The translations under genes were made by a program, and so were the position numbers. The notes beneath the pieces are model-generated. The model was not told where the DNA came from and searched no databases. It worked only from the letters and a program-made list of their open reading frames with translations. A stretch of DNA of 64,000 bases, from positions 6,284-70,283 of the forward strand of contig MSJH02000696.1 in NCBI GenBank assembly GCA_001931875.2. Reading direction: 5' to 3'. Position 1 is the first letter of the stretch; each line of letters opens with the position of its first letter. Shown one piece after another: positions 48,791-59,017 of the stretch. Source of the stretch: Byssochlamys sp. IMV 00236. Its lineage: Eukaryota; Ascomycota; Eurotiomycetes; Eurotiales; Thermoascaceae.

Positions 48791-50467
48791 ATGGGCTCTC
48801 CTGGGAGTCTCTGCGTAAGTAAAACAGTCATCCATTTGACTTGGGTGGCCTGAAACCCCTCACTCAACCAGCAATCCCAGAACCCTGCAGCTTATCTTCA
48901 AGGCATGTGTCTGACCAGCTCGTCCAGTGTGTTGCCCTCACAGCTCTGCTGGGCCAGCAGAAAGTTGCTGTTCCCGGAAGCCCTGCTTATACGGAATCAC
49001 TGGGTTCCTACTTCTCGCAGCAGGAGGCTGCCGTACAGCCTGCGTGCATTGTTCTCCCAGAGTCAGCCTCAGACGTCTCGCAGACGGTCGTAGCTCTCCA
49101 GCATGAGCGCTGTCCCTTCGCGGTTCGCTCGTGCGGCCACACTGCCTGGGCAGGTGCAGCCAACATTGCAGACGGCGTCGTGATTGATCTCCGTCGTCTA
49201 GATGCCATCGAACTCTCCGCGGATCAGTCGACCGTCTCGGTCGGCGTTGGTGCTTCCTGGGATATGGTGTACGCCAGGCTCGACCCTCTCGGGCTGAGTG
49301 TGAACGGCGGTAGAGCCGCTGGAGTAGGTGAGTTGGTGCAGGACAGGGATGCATGTTATACCCTTTAACTCTCGCTAATGAAATCCTGAAAAAGGAGTTG
49401 GTGGCCTCTGCCTGGGCGGTGGCATCTCCTACTTTTCACCGCGTTATGGCTGGACCTGCGACACGGTCACCAACTACCAGATTGTCCTCGCGGATGGCGC
49501 TATTGTCAACGCCAACACTAAGTCTAACCCCGACTTATTCCAGGCCCTGAAAGGTGGAAACAACAACTTTGGCGTCGTCACCCAGGTTGAATTGACCACC
49601 TTCGAGCAAGGGAACGTATGGGCCGCCACCGTCTACAACGACCTCAGCCTCGTCGACGAGGTCATAGCCGAGTTCGTCAAGCTCAACTCGCCCACGGCAT
49701 ACGACGAGTATGCCTCTCTGATCACGGCGTTCGGCTACTCCCAGGCACGGGACTTGGCGGTTATCTCCAGCAATCTCGAGTACACCAAGCCCATTGAGAA
49801 TCCGCCAGTATATGAGGCCTATCTGGCTCTGCCCAGTCTGATGAGCAAGTCTGAGATCACGAACTTGACGAACCTTTCCTTCGCGACCCAGGCCCTGCAG
49901 CCAAACGGAGCAAGGTGAGTTCCCCTTTGTGACTTCTCGAACAAATTGAAATGCGATCGAGGTGATGGAGAACTGACTCACAACAGATCGTTTTCCCTCG
50001 TCACCACCCTCGTCTCCTCTGCACCAGTCATCAAAGCTGCGTACGAAGCATGGAAGGCTAGTCTCCCCGCTGTTAAAGATATCCCCAATATTGTCTACGC
50101 GCTCGCACTCGAACCGCTGCCACCAATATTCTACTCCCGGCACGCCAGCACCAACGCTCTGGGCCTAGAAGACCGGACCGCCTCGCTCATCGTCGTGCTC
50201 ATTTCAGTGTCCTGGTTTACATCAGAGCACGATTTACTCGTGAGCGAGACGTCGCAGTCGCTGCTGGACGAGATCAATGCTGCCGCCGCGAAACTGGGTG
50301 GCTTGGACCCCTATATCTATCTGAACTACGCGGGGCAGGACCAGGATCCTATTGCGAGTTATGGCGCAAAGAGTGTTAGTCAGTTGCAGCAGGTGAGGGC
50401 GAGGGTAGACCCGAACAAGGTCTTTACTGATCAAGTCCCTGGAGGGTATAAGATCCCTTCGTCGTAG
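48791..50467 (+). CDS. FAD-linked oxidoreductase, berberine-bridge-enzyme-like
   Basis: Proposed exons 48791..48814, 48919..49327, 49395..49914 and 49987..50467 give 477 residues. The first short exon (MGSPGSLC, then GTAAGT) is tentative; the rest is well supported. FAD-binding PCMH features: PACIVLPESASDVSQTVVAL, the FAD-attachment-type VRSCGHTAWAGAANIADGVVIDLRRLD, SVGVGASWDMVYARLDPLGLSVNGGR, GVGGLCLGGGISYFSPRYGW and NNNFGVVTQVEL. The C-terminus has the BBE motif (YIYLNYAGQDQD, VRARVDPNKVF). The second Cys of the bicovalent FAD link in some members is not evident. Likely reaction: oxidation of an alcohol or ring closure in a small molecule. The receptor upstream and a dehydrogenase downstream suggest an accessory metabolic cluster. 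Confidence 0.82.
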
Positions 50468-50622
50468 AGTAAGTACTGTGACCAGAGAGTATTATTTGAA
50501 TGGATTTGTAGTACTTCAATAATAGAAGCCTATCAGTTTGATGGAGGTCATGGATTCTTCTTACCATACCTCCATACTCTTTGTATATTTAGTAAGGTTC
50601 TAAGACGGTAGGTATACACTAT

Positions 50623-51770
50623 CTACTCCCAGTTCACAAGCATCGTCTCCTCCCTCTTCAACCCCGTGTACCTCACGCTGTCCCGCCATAGCATCGACCT
50701 CTTCTTCTCATCCTTTGCTTCAGGACTAATTTCCGCCCGCTCAGACCCGTCCAGATATAGACCCTGGGGCCGTTCCCCAAGCACGGGGCTGCTATCTAGG
50801 GCTGCCGCTAGCACGTCCCCAGCGGATTTATGGGCCGTGCGTATGTCGTTGTTGCCGGTGGGATTGCGCCACGCCTGCAGGGCAGCGATGAGGGGGAAAA
50901 TGACCTTGAACATGAGCACACGGATGACGAAGGGGCTGCGGCGGGCGATGTTGGTGGGGACCGTGCCTGGGTCAACGCCGAGGATGGAGACGTTGGAGAG
51001 AACGGGATCGATGGAGAGACGGCGTTGGAGTTCCCCGCTGTGTTTGAGCGTTAATAATAATAGTGAGAAAAGGAAAGGGAAGTTCGTACATCATCATGAT
51101 AGCACAGAGTTTACTGGCTCCATATCGTCGCATTCCACTCATCCACGATGGGTCTTCTTTAAATGTACTCCAGGTCCCTTTCGCGATCGGGTCAGTGCTG
51201 TCGTGGAGCATGGTCTTCCATTTTTCGTCGTTGAATGCACGAGCATTCTGCTTCAATGAAGGACTAGGATTGTAAGCATATTTTTTTTTCCCTTTTTGGC
51301 ATTCTATAAGAAGAAAGAGTCTCTCACTCATGAGCCTTGCTTCCAAGCACCACAATCCTGCCATTCTCGCGATCCATACTCTGCAGCAGCAAGAGAGTCA
51401 GTAGCCAATGGCCTAGATAATTCACCGCAAACACGGTCGCGAAGCCATCATCTGTGAAGCGCTGGGCGTCCATCTCCTGGTACCCAGCATTCAGGATGAG
51501 GGCGCGAATGGGCGGGATCTCGCCCGCTGTGACGCGCGCATTGATAGTAGCTGCCGCTGCGCGGACGCTGGCGAGATTCGAGAGGTCGAGGGATAGTGCT
51601 TCGTAGGCGTGCGCGGTGTTGGAGACCTGATGAGCGAGATGTGTGGATGAGGTATCGCGGACGGTGTAGATGCCATAGTATGAGGAGAGCTCGGGCGAGG
51701 CGAGGATGCGCGAGAGAATAGCGCTGCCAATGCCGCCGTTGGCGCCTGTGAGGACAATAGTGCCTTTCAT
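50623..51770 (-). CDS. short-chain dehydrogenase/reductase
   Basis: Three exons, complement(50623..51037, 51090..51263, 51328..51770), give 343 residues. Rossmann nucleotide motif TGANGGIG at residues 8-15, the NAG segment in ALILNAGYQEMD, and the catalytic YGASK (MRRYGASKLC) are all in place. DPGTVPTNIARR follows, as in WW-domain-oxidoreductase/retinol-dehydrogenase-like fungal SDRs. Residues near the C-terminus include YLDGSERAEISPEAKD, typical of this group. No targeting signal. It is convergent with the FAD oxidoreductase (156 bp between stops). Substrate unknown. Confidence 0.88.
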
Positions 51771-52462
51771 CCTATCGTGCTTGTGTGGAAAATTGAAGAA
51801 AAAAAGTAAGAAGAGGTATTACTCTCCAGCTGAAAATGAAGTGTTATCTGGCCACATCATACAACTGTGATCAGGCATTCTAGTGGTATAATACTAACAA
51901 TAGTTCTGTCAGCGCCAGAAAAGCTTATCCTACCTGCATGGGGAACCTATTATATCGGTAGATCACTAAGATCTGTCCAATAGATTTTACTAATAAAGAT
52001 AAATTGCACTATCTATATTACTTAACTTGGCCTTGAAATCAATACTAATCGGTAAACTCAATAACTGGCCGTCTGGCTAAAAATAGCATGCATCTATGGA
52101 GCCATCTACATCTCTATTAACGCCTAATGCATTCCTATTCAGGCTTACTGCATGTTGTTTTCTGTTCATACAAGTCAATGCCTGTCCCGCACTGGATCAT
52201 CGTTTTAGGCGCGGTATTACTGCTGAAATATATACTTGCTGTGGTCAAATACAACATTGCGCGCAGGAGCCACCACGAGGGACAAATCCCTCTCAGATAC
52301 CCAGCGCCTGTGCCGTTCCTGTATATTGTCTACAGATCTCCCGATAAGTGCTGATATATCCCCAGCGACACTTGGAAACTCGTCTCGAGTTACCACTCAA
52401 TTGCATCGATAGAGAAGGTCATTATGCAAAATAGGGGGGGAATTATCGACACAGAGAACAGT
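51771..52462. other. intergenic region
   Basis: AT-rich; no gene found. Two overlapping plus-strand frames at 52096-52354 show no features I recognise. Confidence 0.45.
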
Positions 52463-53403
52463 TTAAAGTTTAGCCTTCCCTTGACTCTTCTCCCACTTTT
52501 GTACAGCCGCTTTAGCCTTCTCAGCCTGCGCCGTCTTCTGCTCTTCAACATTGTCCCTCCACTTCAGATTTGCTTGGTGGCTATCCAAGATTGCCAAACT
52601 CTCTCTGTACATCTCCTCCTTCATCGAACCCCAGATACCGGAATTGGGCTTCAAGACCAACTTGCGATCTTTAATAAACTTAAGAGTCTCCTCTAGGCCT
52701 CCCACGACATCGACAATGCCCGCCTGGAGGGCCTCAGGTCCGGGAAACCGCTTTCCTTCCAGGACAAGCGTGCGGAATGTCGTGGGTGATATCTTTTCAC
52801 GGAATATGCTCATCATAGGAGCTTGCAGCGTCACACCGAATTCGATCTCGTTAAGACAGACGAAGCCGCGGGATGGGTTCTGAACACGGTAGTCGTGGAA
52901 CATAGCCAACATCAGACCTCCCGCGAAGGCGTGTCCGTTTATAAGAGCAATTGTGGGCATGGGGTAGCTAATAGACATGTTAGAAATTGTCTTCCCCAGG
53001 TCTAGTCCGGCCCTGTCTTAAACAAATATAAAAGGCATGACTTGCGAATAGCTCATACCAAAGGGACAACTCACGTCAAAAGCCGCCTAAATAGCTTCCA
53101 CAGGTACCCATCCAGAAAGTCCGGCTGGGACGCAATGGCCGCCAAATCCAACCCATTGCTGAAGAACTTGCCTATTCCACTCGTCGTAATGACAACTCCC
53201 TTGGGATACCGGTGTTCGATAATGTCCAGCGCAAGGAGAAAGGCTTCGACGAAATCCGTCGTCAGTCGGTTATCCGGAGGAGAGGCAAATGTGAGGAGGT
53301 AAATATTTTTCTCTGTCTCCTCGCCTTCCTTGGAAGATGGAGGATTGCTGCAAACGAATGAACCCCCGGTGGAGGTGATCGGAAGAGTGAAAAGCGTTGT
53401 CAT
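52463..53403 (-). CDS. enoyl-CoA hydratase/isomerase family protein
   Basis: Two exons, complement(52463..52967, 53075..53403), give 277 residues. Crotonase-fold features: LLTFASPPDNRLTTDFVEAF at the start, the oxyanion segments GIGKFFSNGLDL and INGHAFAGGLMLAMFHDYRV, EIEFGVTL and the EALQAGIVDVV region. The C-terminal helix is Lys/Ala-rich and ends in GKAKL; a final -KL-like tripeptide (AKL) matches a PTS1 peroxisomal signal, so peroxisomal location is likely. The sequence resembles the peroxisomal Delta3,Delta2-enoyl-CoA isomerase group. The start is the Met in MTTLFTLP; the frame is open 22 codons further up. Confidence 0.87.
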
Positions 53404-55697
53404 TTTGCAGGGAGATTTCTGCTCCGCCTCGGTTGTAGTTCTCACTGTGAACCACACAGTCCGATACACTCGTCTCTTTTATTCGGGCTCGACGATCTTA
53501 GAGCCTTCAGAAGATCAAGACTTGGTCCCAAGGTCCTCCTTCTTATTCGTCTAGCTGGGATTTGTGAAACTTGTTTATTTGAAGGTCGAATGTCTAGTTA
53601 TATGACGATAAGATACATAAGGTTTGTACCTCGGTTTGATTATTCTACCTAGGCACGTGTCCATGTGAAATACCCGAGCAACGCGCCTTTTGGATGTATC
53701 ATTTGAGTAGTACTCATAAATGTCCGGTACCGTTCAAATTGAAGAGAACAGAAATAAATAATCAAGACGAGCGTTCGGTTGTTGCGGCCCTGATCATCAG
53801 TATTCGAGTAGAAAGGGCCGAGGTAATCTTGATAATCACCACGCGCTCGTACCTAGCACCTAAATGTATGTTGCATTATTCGGGCTAGTCACGAGCAACT
53901 AGGCTTAGACTTTGATCGAAGGCTGTTGCTTATTATTCGTGAATTTGAGAATCAGAACTGATCAATCACACATGGTTGAGCTTCATGCACGTAATAAACA
54001 TTTTGGTCTGCAACCGAGCGGCAGCGCCGAAGCTTAGCCGAGATACATCAAGCTCGCGGACGACTGCATTTCCTCAACGTGCTCCTGGGCAGATTCAATT
54101 CGTGAGTTAACATTTCGAGCATATAACTGTATGTGTATGGGCATGGGCTGATTTAGGAAGATTTTAGCTGGCTGGTTCTGCGCGTCAACCGTGTAGAAGT
54201 AGTCGTACTTTTGTATATCGAAAAATGTCGGCTTCTGAGATATTACATCAACCCAGGCCGATTTGAAACATGCTGGTGCCTAACTGCTTTGTCGCAATTT
54301 AGGCTGCAGTCCGCCGCGATTACCTTGCTGAGTATAAGATAATCAATACCAGCCACTTGATTACACCCAACATAGATCAACAGAGACAATCCGCATTAGG
54401 GAAACGCACTAATAGTGGCGGAGCAATGCCGAAGGCATATCCAGGTTCTTAGTATATCTTTAAGGCATAAATAGTCGATATATTTCGGTGGCTGCCAACA
54501 GTCAAGCAGTCAATATTATTTTCCTGGCCTAGAGGTTCAGCTTCTCTGCTGGCTTCTGATTCCTGGATTCAACAAAATAGCTCATGATACAACACACTGG
54601 GGGTTACTATATTGCTCTTCATGCAGTGCTCTTGAGATTATGTTGGCACATAGAGACACCCGTATGATGACCTGTCATGTGCAGTAGGCTAGACATCTGA
54701 ATGATTGCTTGCTATTCTACCCAACATAAACCTTGAGACAGAATAGCCACGGAGAAATCCCTAATTCTGCTTTATGCAATGTGGCACAGTCTTCTATCCT
54801 ACAGGTTTTAGGCACTGCAGCCTAGTCACTAATCTTTTACCGCCGCATAGCACATCTTGCGTGTTCATGCGACATTCTCCAATCCACGTATATTACTGGT
54901 TAAGCACATGGTGTACTCGAGCATTTCAGTTTCCCTATATCAGCCAATCTCTCTCACAGAGATGATTTATTTGGATTCGCAGCAAGCTGAAAGTAGAACC
55001 CTGCATATGTTTCTGGTACAGTTATCACCAATCCCAACACAAGCAGTAGAAGAAGATACCTGACAGGCTATCGATGCCATCCCATATCTTCATCCCTGTT
55101 ATCGTTATCTATTGCGCCATCCTATATGCAGACATGGTCTTCTCACAGCCCCGCAAAGTGCACTTCAGTCAAATATAAGAATGGATCTCATCAGTGGCCG
55201 TAGGGTAAACTCTTAACTCTCCTTAGAATTGTCTGGATTGATCCATTTCCCCTTTGCCGCATTTATGGTCTATTGTCACGCTTCTTCGCCAAAACAAGCA
55301 AGCTCTACGCACTCTTTCGTAGGATATACAACGACACCAAACAATTATCTGATTTGGTTGCATAGAAATATCCAGAAGCTTTCCAAAGGTCTTTGCACAG
55401 TTTATTAGCATTGACTACATTGCCGAGTTGACGTACATTAATAATGTCACCCCATTCTGAGAAAACTTCCTCGGTCACTGAGAGAGGTAAGTCCTCTACA
55501 TGGATATAATTTTGTACCACTTACCAATAAACAATTTCCACTAGATAAATGGCTCGGTCAAGAGATCTTTCGTTTTTCGCTCGCGAAAGAGTTTGTCCGA
55601 TATTTACCTGCCAAACTACCCTCTAATGAATACGATGTCAGTCGTGGCTCATCCAAAACTCCTGTTATCGTACAACGAAGCTGATAGAAATCGTTGA
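53404..55697. other. 2.3 kb gene-poor AT-rich region
   Basis: No convincing gene. Start of the second accessory island. A minus-strand frame at 55305-55520 was considered and not accepted. Confidence 0.5.
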
Positions 55698-56273
55698 ATG
55701 AAGAACCTATTCGCGAAATGTTTGGAATGCTACCAATACCGATCTGCGTGCGAAGACCCGGACATTTGCGGCGAATCGTTTCCAAGCTGCTATCGTGCTG
55801 AGGAGAGAGAATATCAAGATATCTTGTTCAGTTATATTGGATCTATCGGCAGTACAGAACCGGATGTACTTGCGCGTCTACACAAATATATTCCATTTGC
55901 CCACGACTGGAAAGCTTCAAAGAGCGATCAAGGCCCGGGGGGTAAAGTACCGTCAAGGCCCGCCGAAAGAACACTTACTCAATTGCCCACTACACGACGA
56001 CTCTGGGGGGAATCTGGCCAAGATGTGACGGACTCGAGAGATAGGCAGCTTGATAGAATTGCAAGATACACTTCACTGCTGTACGAGCAGGGACAGATGA
56101 TATGTGCGATGCCCGAGTATGAGGAACAAGGACAATTTTCTAGCACCGGCCTACCTTGGTTCTCTGCTACAGTCAGGTTTCGAGGAGTTGAAGGTCATGG
56201 CTCGGGGCCTAACAAGAAGATAGCAAGGCACGCTGCGTCCAAGGATGCTTGCGACAAACTAGGTATTTCTTGA
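55698..56273 (+). CDS. double-stranded RNA-binding-domain protein
   Basis: 191 residues. The C-terminal 65 residues fit a dsRBD: an alpha1-like segment (YTSLLYEQGQMICAMPEY), then strands (PWFSATVRFRGV, GHGSGP), then the RNA-contacting basic helix NKKIARHAASKDACDKL, whose KK-x-A-x3-A pattern is the dsRBD hallmark. The N-terminal half has a Cys-rich start (KCLECYQYRSACEDPDICG, with CYRAEERE) that could bind a metal. It lacks any nuclease or helicase domain. The ORF ends 16 bp before the left LTR of a gag-only element. Upstream exons cannot be excluded. A role in RNA silencing or virus response is possible but is inference from the domain only. Confidence 0.65.
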   Translation: MKNLFAKCLECYQYRSACEDPDICGESFPSCYRAEEREYQDILFSYIGSIGSTEPDVLARLHKYIPFAHDWKASKSDQGPGGKVPSRPAERTLTQLPTTRRLWGESGQDVTDSRDRQLDRIARYTSLLYEQGQMICAMPEYEEQGQFSSTGLPWFSATVRFRGVEGHGSGPNKKIARHAASKDACDKLGIS

Positions 56274-56289
56274 GCGTATCGGCCGTCTC

Positions 56290-56451
56290 TGTTCAAAGGG
56301 ACAGGATTTTCCTGCAGTAAATATCTATTTGCATTAGTCTCCTAAAATGTGAAGAAAATGCGCGTCTTTATTCTGAGAATAAAAAAAATACTTTGTTTAT
56401 TTTTGGAGCTCCCACTCCTACTTAGTACTAGCTTAGTCATCCAGATAGATG
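56290..56451 (+). repeat. 5' LTR-like repeat of copy B
   Basis: Starts TGTTCAAAGGGACAGG. It matches 58251-58436 in block order, ending near the shared TCCAGATAGA; the exact right end is uncertain by a few bases. Confidence 0.6.
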
Positions 56452-56720
56452 TCAACTTAAAATATCGACCACTGGACGACGGCGAGCTGGGGAGAGCTAG
56501 AGCGGGCACCCCCCTGAGCACCGTATCAGGATCTGAACCAAGCATCTTCAGCAGCAGCTCCAAGAGATTATGAGCTCGTCTCAACCTCATCCTCATTAAA
56601 TAGCCACTGAACAGCGTATCTTGAAGGAGATACAGCGAGTTATACACCCTATCTAGCTGACCGAAGAGCTCGTCAATCCGCAAAGCCCTGGTCGCGAGGA
56701 GCAATATCAATATTGAAATC

Positions 56721-57470
56721 ATGTTAACAATAAAAAAGGAGGAGTCGCAGGAGCCGCAGGAGCTGCAGAAGCTACGTCCTTATCACCAAGGATCAAATTT
56801 ACCAGAGAACATTCCGCTCCAGATGCCAGAAATGGAAATGAAACTTAAAGATGCTTCCGAATTCGACGTTTGGTTTTACTTGGTTGAATCAGCACTTGAA
56901 GCGATCGATATGATCGACCTAATCAACCCAGCGATTCCTAGACCTGCAGAGGAGGATCCTGACTACGAAAAGTGGAGGAAGATGAGCCTACAAGTCGAGT
57001 GGTGGCTCACGAGCCATCTGGACTCGAGCTTCGTTAAAGAGCTTATAATATTACCGGAAAGGCCGACGTACGCTGATGAGCTCATTACCGCCATACGGAA
57101 GATTTCAGGATATCATCGTTCCTGCTTAGGGAAACAGTGGCTGTTACTGTCACAGACCACCCGTTCACAATTTGGAAGCCTAGAACAGTTCGTCAGCACC
57201 TATCGGAGCCGCTATATGAAGGCATACGAAATAGGACTCGGTTTAATTCCTTTCGCCGCTACGTGGACCCTCCTTCACAACATTGAGGCTGAGCTACCCT
57301 ACTGGACGATGATCAAACGAATCCACTACTTTGAAACCGATCCGATCAATGTGACAATGCAAGAGTTCAAGCAAGTCTTCCTAGAAGCTATTGAGATGGA
57401 CCGCTTCTATGAGCATACCGGAAGAAAAGATATGCGGCAAACCGCCGCCCAAAGAAAAAGACACCTATGA
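56721..57470 (+). CDS. gag-like protein of LTR element copy B
   Basis: 249 residues, related to the ORF at 20653-21324 (shared blocks: IPRPAEEDPDYEKWRKMSL, YADELITAIR, GSLEQFVSTY, ELPYWTM). Capsid-like helical gag of a Copia-type element. In a shifted frame just downstream (about 57515-57570) the string YGHCGKPVHLIAIVY looks like a CCHC zinc knuckle that has lost two cysteines, showing decay of the 3' half of gag. The capsid part has stayed open despite this and despite diverged LTRs. Confidence 0.65.
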   Translation: MLTIKKEESQEPQELQKLRPYHQGSNLPENIPLQMPEMEMKLKDASEFDVWFYLVESALEAIDMIDLINPAIPRPAEEDPDYEKWRKMSLQVEWWLTSHLDSSFVKELIILPERPTYADELITAIRKISGYHRSCLGKQWLLLSQTTRSQFGSLEQFVSTYRSRYMKAYEIGLGLIPFAATWTLLHNIEAELPYWTMIKRIHYFETDPINVTMQEFKQVFLEAIEMDRFYEHTGRKDMRQTAAQRKRHL

Positions 57471-57640
57471 GTACGCCAAGGAACTCTGCAAAAGAGATCT
57501 ACGTATAACGGGAAGTACGGCCACTGCGGTAAACCGGTCCACCTAATTGCTATTGTCTACCGAAGGAGATACAAGAGGGTTGGAAAGCGTATAAAGGCAC
57601 ATGGCACTTGCCTAACCAACACGAGAGTTATTTTCGGTAT

Positions 57641-58250
57641 CAGGATTGTAAGAACCATATTCGAAAATTAGTTCCTATCTATTCAAATTGGCCTTTGTAC
57701 ATGATAACGTCCAAGCACAGTGTGCGGCAGTCTAGCTGCAACGGATTCCTGTTACCTGAAACGATCAATATACAGCTTGATGGTCAGAAAGTATTTTGAC
57801 TCAAACAGGACGTCCCGGATGAGGGTTACCATCTAAAACAGTGGCAGACATCCTGTTCATATCCTTTCTGCGTCCTGGGATATAGAGATGAGTAGAACGA
57901 GGTAGCTTTTTCCAAAAGAGTTAAAGCAATCTAGTGGATACTTTCTCGCATTCGACAGTACTCAGCGGATCTCGAGCTGTATCCTAAGCTGGAGCTTTCG
58001 CGTCAGAGTATAGACGACGTTGCAGATAAGGAAATCCTTATTAGTAGAAGATAGGACACCTAGGCCAGTGGAAATTCTAATCCGTAGCGGCATATTATTG
58101 TCTAATCTGCAGTAATATTCTGTTCCCTCAACTCTGATCTCGTATACATGTGTGGGTACATACTGCATGGCGGACATACATTATGTAGCTGTTACAGATA
58201 ACGATAAGATCAGACTAATAAATGACCTTTGGCTCTGCAGCTTGCTGATT
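57641..58250 (+). repeat. 3' internal segment of the element, related to 62690-63090
   Basis: From about 57665 to 57985 and from 58205 to 58250 this segment aligns with 62700-63090 (shared ATGATAACGTCCA, CAAACAGGACGTCCCGGATG, ACCATCTAAAACAGTGGCAGACA, GCAATCTAGTGGATACT). About 200 bp (57986-58200) is present here only. Confidence 0.65.
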
Positions 58251-58436
58251 TGTGAAAAGGACAGGACATGTCCGCAGTGAGTCGGCATTTGTGTTAGTCC
58301 CCTAAAATGTAAACAAATGCACATCTTTATACAGAGAATATTTCCAAATAATTTATCTGTTTATCTAGCTCCCAGGCTCCTAGTAGCAAGCAGGTGGCCG
58401 CTCACCCGGCCACTAGCTTCGTCGTCCAGATAGACA
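58251..58436 (+). repeat. 3' LTR-like repeat of copy B
   Basis: Starts TGTGAAAAGGACAGG and ends CCAGATAGACA. It contains an extra GC-rich block of about 26 bp (58387-58412) absent from the 5' copy. Confidence 0.6.
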
Positions 58437-58605
58437 CGCTACCATTTTCTTCTTCTTCTCCATTTCGACATCTTGGGCGTCAGGGCTTCTAATTCTTTGT
58501 TATCGAGCGCTGCGGGAAATTCCCCGGTGCAGGAATAATTGGTTTCCCTCTGATGATCCATGGCGGAGATCCCGGTCGATCCCGTCAACCACCCGAGAAT
58601 TCATG
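58437..58605 (-). pseudogene. inverted second copy of the VxDGIDRDLR gene fragment
   Basis: Read on the minus strand, ATGAATTCTCGGGTGGTTGACGG opens MNSRVVDGIDRDLR, then the frame breaks and the sequence follows 24,080-24,230 in parallel up to GAAGCCCTGACGCCCAAG. It abuts the right end of the LTR element exactly, which suggests the element inserted into it or next to it. Confidence 0.5.
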
Positions 58606-59017
58606 GCTACATAATCCTAAGAAAGCTTCCATAAGTATAGAAATTTGAGCTTCCAAGGTCCCAACCTCTACCCACCATCCAAAAACCGCTCATGGACAAC
58701 AGGTCAGCGCAGAAGGCTTTAAGGCGCGGAGGAAGGCACAAGCGGTTGCCTGAAATACTAAGTACTCCAGCCAACTGGTACCTAGGTAGGTAGGTAGACA
58801 ACTAGGCTGCTATGTTTCTGTATCTGTCAGTCGATAATCACGAGAGAGCGCCTGTCTCTTCTACACACACACGCTCTGTCTGTTCGCACCTTCCCATTCA
58901 ACCTGTCAAGCTCGGTTGAGTCGAGTCAAGTTGAGTCGCTGTGTTTGTAAGTCTGCCCGGTCGTCACACTCTTCACTGCAAGCTTCTTCGGTTCATTTAT
59001 CGATAAATCTTTGTAAG
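58606..59017. promoter_or_regulatory. promoter region of the protease gene
   Basis: Includes a (TAGG)4-like stretch near 58780-58796 and a CA run near 58862-58871. No gene seen. Confidence 0.4.

Larger units (their letters stand above)
56290..58436 (+). mobile_element. gag-only LTR retroelement copy B
   Basis: Direct repeats at 56290..56451 and 58251..58436 both start TGT and share TTAGTCyCCTAAAATGT, CATCTTTAT/CGTCTTTAT, GAGAATA and TCCAGATAGA in order; the right copy ends GACA. Between them lies a gag-like ORF (56721..57470) and a decayed zinc-knuckle-like stretch. No pol domain is present. The two LTRs are clearly diverged, with a 26-bp insertion in the right one, so insertion is old. It sits between the dsRBD gene and the protease gene. 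Confidence 0.65.

Noticed and set aside
48841..48918. TTG-started N-terminus of the FAD oxidoreductase
   Set aside because: Fungal genes start at ATG; a short first exon spliced into 48919 gives a full in-frame model, although that exon is itself tentative.
55305..55520. 71-codon minus-strand ORF (MVQNYIHVEDLPL)
   Set aside because: Reasonable composition but short, with no recognisable motif and no supported neighbouring exon.
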